Source: a virus. Taken from it: 64,000 nt of DNA. The position numbers and the translations under genes were made by a program. Within the stretch, counting starts at the first letter, position 1. Every line of letters begins with the position of its first letter. The notes under the pieces were generated by a model, which saw only the letters and a program-made list of their open reading frames with translations, did no database searches and had not been told where the DNA came from. Positions 60,601 through 64,000 of the stretch are shown piece by piece. The DNA lies in the IMG/VR virus record IMGVR_UViG_3300010354_000051, positions 1-64,000 of that record. The stretch is one strand, 5' to 3'.

Positions 60601-61702
60601 CAGATCTAATTTGAGACCATCTCAGGCCGTGATAAGACGACCACAGATCTGGTGTCGGGTTTGTCTTAATCTTAAAATGACCTGTGTTCTCTGCTAAGTT
60701 TTCAGGAAAATACGTCCGGGTCGTGCTGAAAAAGAAACTGTCCCAGGATACATTGAGATCGACAGGCAGTTTGTTGGTGGACTGGTTGATAATTACTGTA
60801 CTGCTGCCCCAGAGGGCTGGATTAGCTCTCCAGTTAGGTATAGTAACGTTTTTGAAGTTATAAGCTCTGCCGCTGGGTATAATGGGGTAGTCCTCGGACG
60901 ATCTACCAAAACGTGACTGTTTAATGTCTAGCCAAATACTATCCCAGTAGACCCGATTGAAGACTTTTGTACCATTAGGCCCTGGTATAGTCGGGTATTT
61001 AGCCAGCAGCGGGATTAGATTGTAGTTCAGTAGCTGCTTCTGGTCAAAGTTATTTACCATATACTCGATTAAGTACATGGCTACCAGAGTGTTTAAATAC
61101 TGACCCCAGTCGTTATTAGACAGGTCTGTAGTAGATCCAGTTAGCTGATCTTGAAGAGCAGGTCTGGTCGGCTCTAGAAAAGGTGTCGGGTATGTCAGAA
61201 TAACAAGGGCGGAATTTTTCTCGTCCTCAGTGTACTTTTCAGGGAAGTAGTTGCCACCAGCCGCAGGCCTTCTAGTCCACCATAAATTTGCTCGGTCGTC
61301 ACGCCCAAAAAATTCAATCTTCCAATCCTTAGAGTCTAAGCCGTAAGAAGAAACATTACTGAACAAGCTTTGCTGGGTAGTCCGTCTGTCGATACCTAGC
61401 AAAGACCGGGACGTTTCAGACTGCTCAGGAAACTGCTCGACTATAGGTAGAGCAGCCGGGCTACCTTTACTGAAAACGTTTAAGGTGCTTTTTGCTGTGA
61501 GCAGATACGATTCGGGGTCGACTGTAACACTCAAAGCGGATTTTGAAGAGTATTCGGACGACAAGTACGAATCTTTTTCCGTCACCAGAGGCGAACCTTG
61601 CTCGGTGGACAGGGGGAAACCCTTAACGTCCACCATCTGCTCTGTAACCTTAGTTGTTCTCGGAGATACTTTCTCCGCCCTTAGACTCTTATCGCTGGAC
61701 AT
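57674..61702 (-). CDS. Giant fibre protein with YGASYYIDG module
   Basis: 1342 residues. The central segment (about residues 560-660) reads MYKIEFGWYGAIGARFYAYV, RWVTMHTLVIENQ and KYGASYYIDGYDKGTLY, a module repeated in the next protein upstream and known to me from large cyanophage virion proteins. Other parts are beta-rich with many aromatics. The N-terminal ~90 residues are charged and Ser-rich, perhaps an attachment region. A strong GGGAGGAG ribosome site precedes ATG. Probably a tail fibre or whisker; receptor role inferred. Confidence 0.7.
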   Translation of the reverse strand: MSSDKSLRAEKVSPRTTKVTEQMVDVKGFPLSTEQGSPLVTEKDSYLSSEYSSKSALSVTVDPESYLLTAKSTLNVFSKGSPAALPIVEQFPEQSETSRSLLGIDRRTTQQSLFSNVSSYGLDSKDWKIEFFGRDDRANLWWTRRPAAGGNYFPEKYTEDEKNSALVILTYPTPFLEPTRPALQDQLTGSTTDLSNNDWGQYLNTLVAMYLIEYMVNNFDQKQLLNYNLIPLLAKYPTIPGPNGTKVFNRVYWDSIWLDIKQSRFGRSSEDYPIIPSGRAYNFKNVTIPNWRANPALWGSSTVIINQSTNKLPVDLNVSWDSFFFSTTRTYFPENLAENTGHFKIKTNPTPDLWSSYHGLRWSQIRSDLKDWEFTVHANESTITQVEKDLKLPYFVLDTPLVPDKINNTFTNFWPSQAFGQQINLPTNNNKIGGIEGISSEVTIKSIRAFRYQPGRISGFTYGVKVSEIGAGPGTVLEFGVENLTDSYMFRLTNGSLFSIVRRSTVPLESTEFLANANYAANTKAVTVNGLTQYETVIEQKYMNGDPLSGEGKSGYFLNPDTVTMYKIEFGWYGAIGARFYAYVPTGSGDCRWVTMHTLVIENQLGRPCLADPFFYFKYRLKVSDSSTIRVNQNLSKYGASYYIDGYDKGTLYSLNAQSRVRYLPSPEFSEIKTNINAIDWVTVLGIKPKQYIINRFGNQFFNKKEIFPDKLMVRSQQDCEIKIVRQRGCPEWAFSHQEGYIWDALPEERRMRGKFAITPFYTLDYPELGIASDDGRTHTAIATYNGPSAGNFRSPFDSNNWTSIGGQSVRALGKDMFVLCADNQKDFGQDNVTVKLTRDKSGILNLSSSKQLPSPDGVYLPFTFPLVDNYSDGYDIEFDYFRRDQILLSTIDVVSSEFYIFWTGGDMDTTVVPAHSSSLRIGLAWPSTDVSSPLYATTLSNSWGIESSPTYDQQSTYYEGLPYDFAFDYSNNSIYYETSIYLLRNTFNFETRELSGYNFDTELDRTYPSVPGVDGGTCRGLYCRAGREIRDNISIISEVNPATSVTTYYLSDNATPWPNLGSQTYVVTITQGSFVRNVTTTGGVVRVVGDVTQFLLPIGTTLPANITTSSLVSVSYRTIYIGHINRDLNVTSIITSKIAPGSLPFVRVFLQGRQGASLGGVWIGQKTSEGIKVEPFTPHRCTLSISDTGVDSHGEWASVPETDGVVKAIRTYTAQDKFGLSTAPTIDPQEDSLNTRKSIHNSPKKCGSFLTSGGANSAGIFTPSEYPIRWLTSDSGDSLATYYVSANTSTEINLQDIFNISAESIINDDEGNLATFFIARSLTNHSGSDNEIYLSLNYTEQ

Positions 61703-61705
61703 GGA

Positions 61706-64000
61706 TCACTGCTCCTCCCAGGTTAGGGAATTTACAACAGAGAGCTGAGACGAAGGTTGGATAGTGGAAGATGTAGACTCCCACATTGCGTATACACAAA
61801 GTATATCTACCTCGTTTGTTAGCGGGTAGGAAATATACTCTTTGTTGTAGGAGAAGTAATCAGTCAGGTCAAATTGAGAACCTCCGTTGTTGCAGTACAG
61901 GGAGAAGATAGTATTGCCCGTATTGGCCACTGGAGACAGCCTGAAGTCCTGAGAAACCGAAGCCCCGGATAGCTGAGCTACGGATTCAAAACTACCTACT
62001 CGATCAGACTCGTTCCACTTTTTCTGGTCCTCGTACTGGCTATGGGTAAACTGACCAGTGAATAGGGTTGACAGACCGGCATTACTAAATGTGTACATTC
62101 TGACCGGCATTAGGTTACCATACACATTATATGGTTCTACTTGAGGTTGGTAGTTTTGGATGTAGATCTTAGTGCCTTTTTTGAAGAATCTGACCAGAGC
62201 GGGGACTTCTAGTGCATCGGGGACAGAACCAAACCCGCCCGAAGGGACGGATTTTGTAGGTAGACTTCTCATATAGCAGAAGAAGTAAGACCCGGAGTTC
62301 GGCAACAAAGCACTTAGCGAGGCGTAGTTGCCACTGGTGATGTTAGTTCCGGAGACAATTTCTTTCGGAGCTGTCCCCGAACCGAGATTGAACCCTAGCC
62401 CTTGGTTAGAGCTGAGGGTGTAGATAGGATAGGAGTAGGTCTGGGACAGAGTACTATTGTCTAGGTTATTAGTAATAAGCAGAGGATTTTTAATGAAGTT
62501 TATGGTAAGGATATTGCTATATGATGTCGAATCTACCACGCCGATGCCAAACTTAATCGGATATAGCTGGATCCGGTTTCTGATCGGGGTGCCGGAAGAA
62601 TTGCTTACTTCGTCTTTAGCCCTGAGAGACATTACCGACCTTTGTTTCCTGGGAACAATCAGGTCTATAGAATCGCCATTAGAAAAGCCGCTAATCGCCC
62701 CGTTGAAGTACAGCCGGATTTTGTCCGTACTTTCATTCTCGGCCCAGATAACTTTTAGTGTAACGTTATTCTTCAAATAAGACCCAATAAGTAGATCTTT
62801 CTCGGCCTGAGTAATGCCACTGGAAGTGGAAATGCAGAAGTAGTTGGACAAAAGCGGAGTTGTTACAGTGGTTTTTATACCACTGAAAGCCACATTCTTT
62901 GAATAGTCTGAAGACTTGGACAGCAGTTTAACCGTGCCTTTATCCCCACCATCAATATAATAAGATGCACCGTACTTAACCAGAATACTCTTCTGGCTAG
63001 GCAAACCGTTACTCAGGCCGGAGTGAGTTAGATAAGTAATTGGCAGTGTAGCATTACCCAACGAGGCCACATCGTGCTGGTTAGAAGATCGCATGTGGTG
63101 TACTCTGACCCACCTCGCTTCTCCACTAGATACAGGGACATAACAAAGGAATAACGCACCTACCGCACCATACCAGCTAAACTCGATCTTCCACATTGTC
63201 ACTTTAGAAAAGTCAATGTTATAGACAGAAGTATCGGTCAGAACTTGGTTGTCGATTGTTACCGGATCTCCAGGTCTCTTAATGCCAGTATCTGCCGGGT
63301 CTACGTTTGCAGTGGATACGTCGCTCCAGCGTAGAGTGTTTACTTCACCATTGAGCTGGTCGCCGCTGAACATAGCACGAACCGGACGCCACTCGTACAC
63401 CATTCTGTACTGCGGAGGGACGCAGATCTTGAACCACTCCTTCAAGGTGATGTTTTTTACGCCAGGAGTGGTGCTGGAGGGGTTATAAGCTACGGTTCGG
63501 TGGGCGGTTGGGAAAGCAGCATTATACTGAGCGCTGGTAACTTGGCTACTACCCTGGACCGATACTAGCAAGTTCCAAACTTTCACTCCACTATAAGTTT
63601 CACTAGGAGAGCTGTCATAACCAAATCTGGAATTAGTATCGTCTACATCCAGAATTGTCAGATCGCTGCTGGTAACCACATTGATTTCCGAACTGAAGCC
63701 CGTTCCGCCGCCTCTGCTTAAGTTGGTCACAAGATGCTCCCATTTACAGTGAGCATCAAGTCTAATATATTCAGATTCGGGCTTGAGGAAAGAGTCGTTG
63801 GCTTTCCAAGTATTATAATCGCTTAGGTTATAGGTTTCCTTTTGATCGAAAGGGAATTCGTATTGGCGATTCAGCAAGTGCTCTATCGAGTTGCCAGCAG
63901 AGTCTATATAAGCTAGTCTTACAGCATAGCCCTCATTAAAGGTATACTCTGACAAAGTGCTTGGAGACGCTTCTATATTCCGCACGTCATCAGGGCTGTA
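61706..64000 (-). CDS. Fibre protein paralogue, cut by the window edge
   Basis: At least 765 codons; the frame stays open to base 64000 with no stop, so the true start lies outside the window. A GTG at 63985 is only the first internal start. It carries the same module as the 1342-aa protein: MWKIEFSWYGAVGALFLCYV, ARWVRVHHMRSSN, then KYGASYYIDGGDKGTVK. The remainder is beta-rich and aromatic. It is co-oriented, ending 3 bases before the next gene's start. Likely another fibre or adhesin; duplication within one locus is probable. Confidence 0.7.
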   Translation of the reverse strand, partial: YSPDDVRNIEASPSTLSEYTFNEGYAVRLAYIDSAGNSIEHLLNRQYEFPFDQKETYNLSDYNTWKANDSFLKPESEYIRLDAHCKWEHLVTNLSRGGGTGFSSEINVVTSSDLTILDVDDTNSRFGYDSSPSETYSGVKVWNLLVSVQGSSQVTSAQYNAAFPTAHRTVAYNPSSTTPGVKNITLKEWFKICVPPQYRMVYEWRPVRAMFSGDQLNGEVNTLRWSDVSTANVDPADTGIKRPGDPVTIDNQVLTDTSVYNIDFSKVTMWKIEFSWYGAVGALFLCYVPVSSGEARWVRVHHMRSSNQHDVASLGNATLPITYLTHSGLSNGLPSQKSILVKYGASYYIDGGDKGTVKLLSKSSDYSKNVAFSGIKTTVTTPLLSNYFCISTSSGITQAEKDLLIGSYLKNNVTLKVIWAENESTDKIRLYFNGAISGFSNGDSIDLIVPRKQRSVMSLRAKDEVSNSSGTPIRNRIQLYPIKFGIGVVDSTSYSNILTINFIKNPLLITNNLDNSTLSQTYSYPIYTLSSNQGLGFNLGSGTAPKEIVSGTNITSGNYASLSALLPNSGSYFFCYMRSLPTKSVPSGGFGSVPDALEVPALVRFFKKGTKIYIQNYQPQVEPYNVYGNLMPVRMYTFSNAGLSTLFTGQFTHSQYEDQKKWNESDRVGSFESVAQLSGASVSQDFRLSPVANTGNTIFSLYCNNGGSQFDLTDYFSYNKEYISYPLTNEVDILCVYAMWESTSSTIQPSSQLSVVNSLTWEEQ

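Noticed and set aside
1-64000. CRISPR arrays, tRNA genes, insertion sequences
   Set aside because: No regularly spaced direct repeats, no cloverleaf with a recognisable T-arm, and no transposase or terminal inverted repeats of an IS were noticed by eye; a dedicated search could still find a tRNA.

Overview
This 64 kb window reads as part of a large tailed dsDNA phage genome with a contractile tail (myovirus type). It is almost entirely coding, with long co-oriented gene blocks and 4-20 bp overlaps, and no ribosomal or host metabolic operons. Contractile-tail genes are a tape measure, gp25-like wedge, CIS-tube/LysM-like protein, baseplate J, tail protein I-like, gp5-like spike, and a hub with two lytic domains. 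The mix of Hsp20, PhoH, class I ribonucleotide reductase, dUTPase, a T4 gp55-like sigma factor, thioredoxin/glutaredoxin and giant fibre proteins with a shared 'YGASYYIDG.DKGT' module suggests a cyanophage-like virus. The host is an inference; no host gene is present. No major capsid or portal gene was recognised here.

Layout: (A) 131-31028, minus strand. Read in the direction of transcription it runs: small tail protein, 1742-aa collar fibre, putative ssDNA-binding protein with its own terminator, nrdB, HNH endonuclease, intein-bearing nrdA with internal glutaredoxin, dut, small proteins, 5'-exonuclease, SF3-like helicase, AEP-like primase, baseplate/tail genes with a tape measure, low-complexity and acidic proteins, a membrane protein with an endolysin, Hsp20, and a MoxR-type AAA ATPase ending in a terminator. 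(B) 31029-31345, a 317-bp divergent intergenic region that begins a set of nested perfect inverted repeats, the main origin or regulatory candidate. (C) 31346-42912, plus strand: coiled-coil protein, baseplate J, tail I-like, spike, terminase large subunit, thioredoxin, sigma factor. (D) 42896-47569, minus: hub/lysin and small virion proteins. (E) 47639-52423, plus: P-loop kinase, phoH, PA14-like virion protein. (F) 52412-64000, minus: four very large adhesin/fibre proteins, the last cut by the window edge.

Three signals cross the gene boundaries. First, a 9-base element, GTTGAAAGC, occurs 10 times in gene orientation just upstream of start codons (usually 18-24 nt), with six near matches; one copy lies directly behind a terminator. 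Second, a peptide of the form (V/I)PEGWS(V/T) occurs at the N- or C-terminus of five otherwise unrelated proteins. Third, there are unusual domain arrangements: an intein abutting the RNR radical cysteine, a glutaredoxin between the RNR barrel and its redox tail, an M23 peptidase with motifs in permuted order, and a lysozyme-C39 endolysin. The first ~87 bases are homopolymer-rich and look like poor-quality end sequence.
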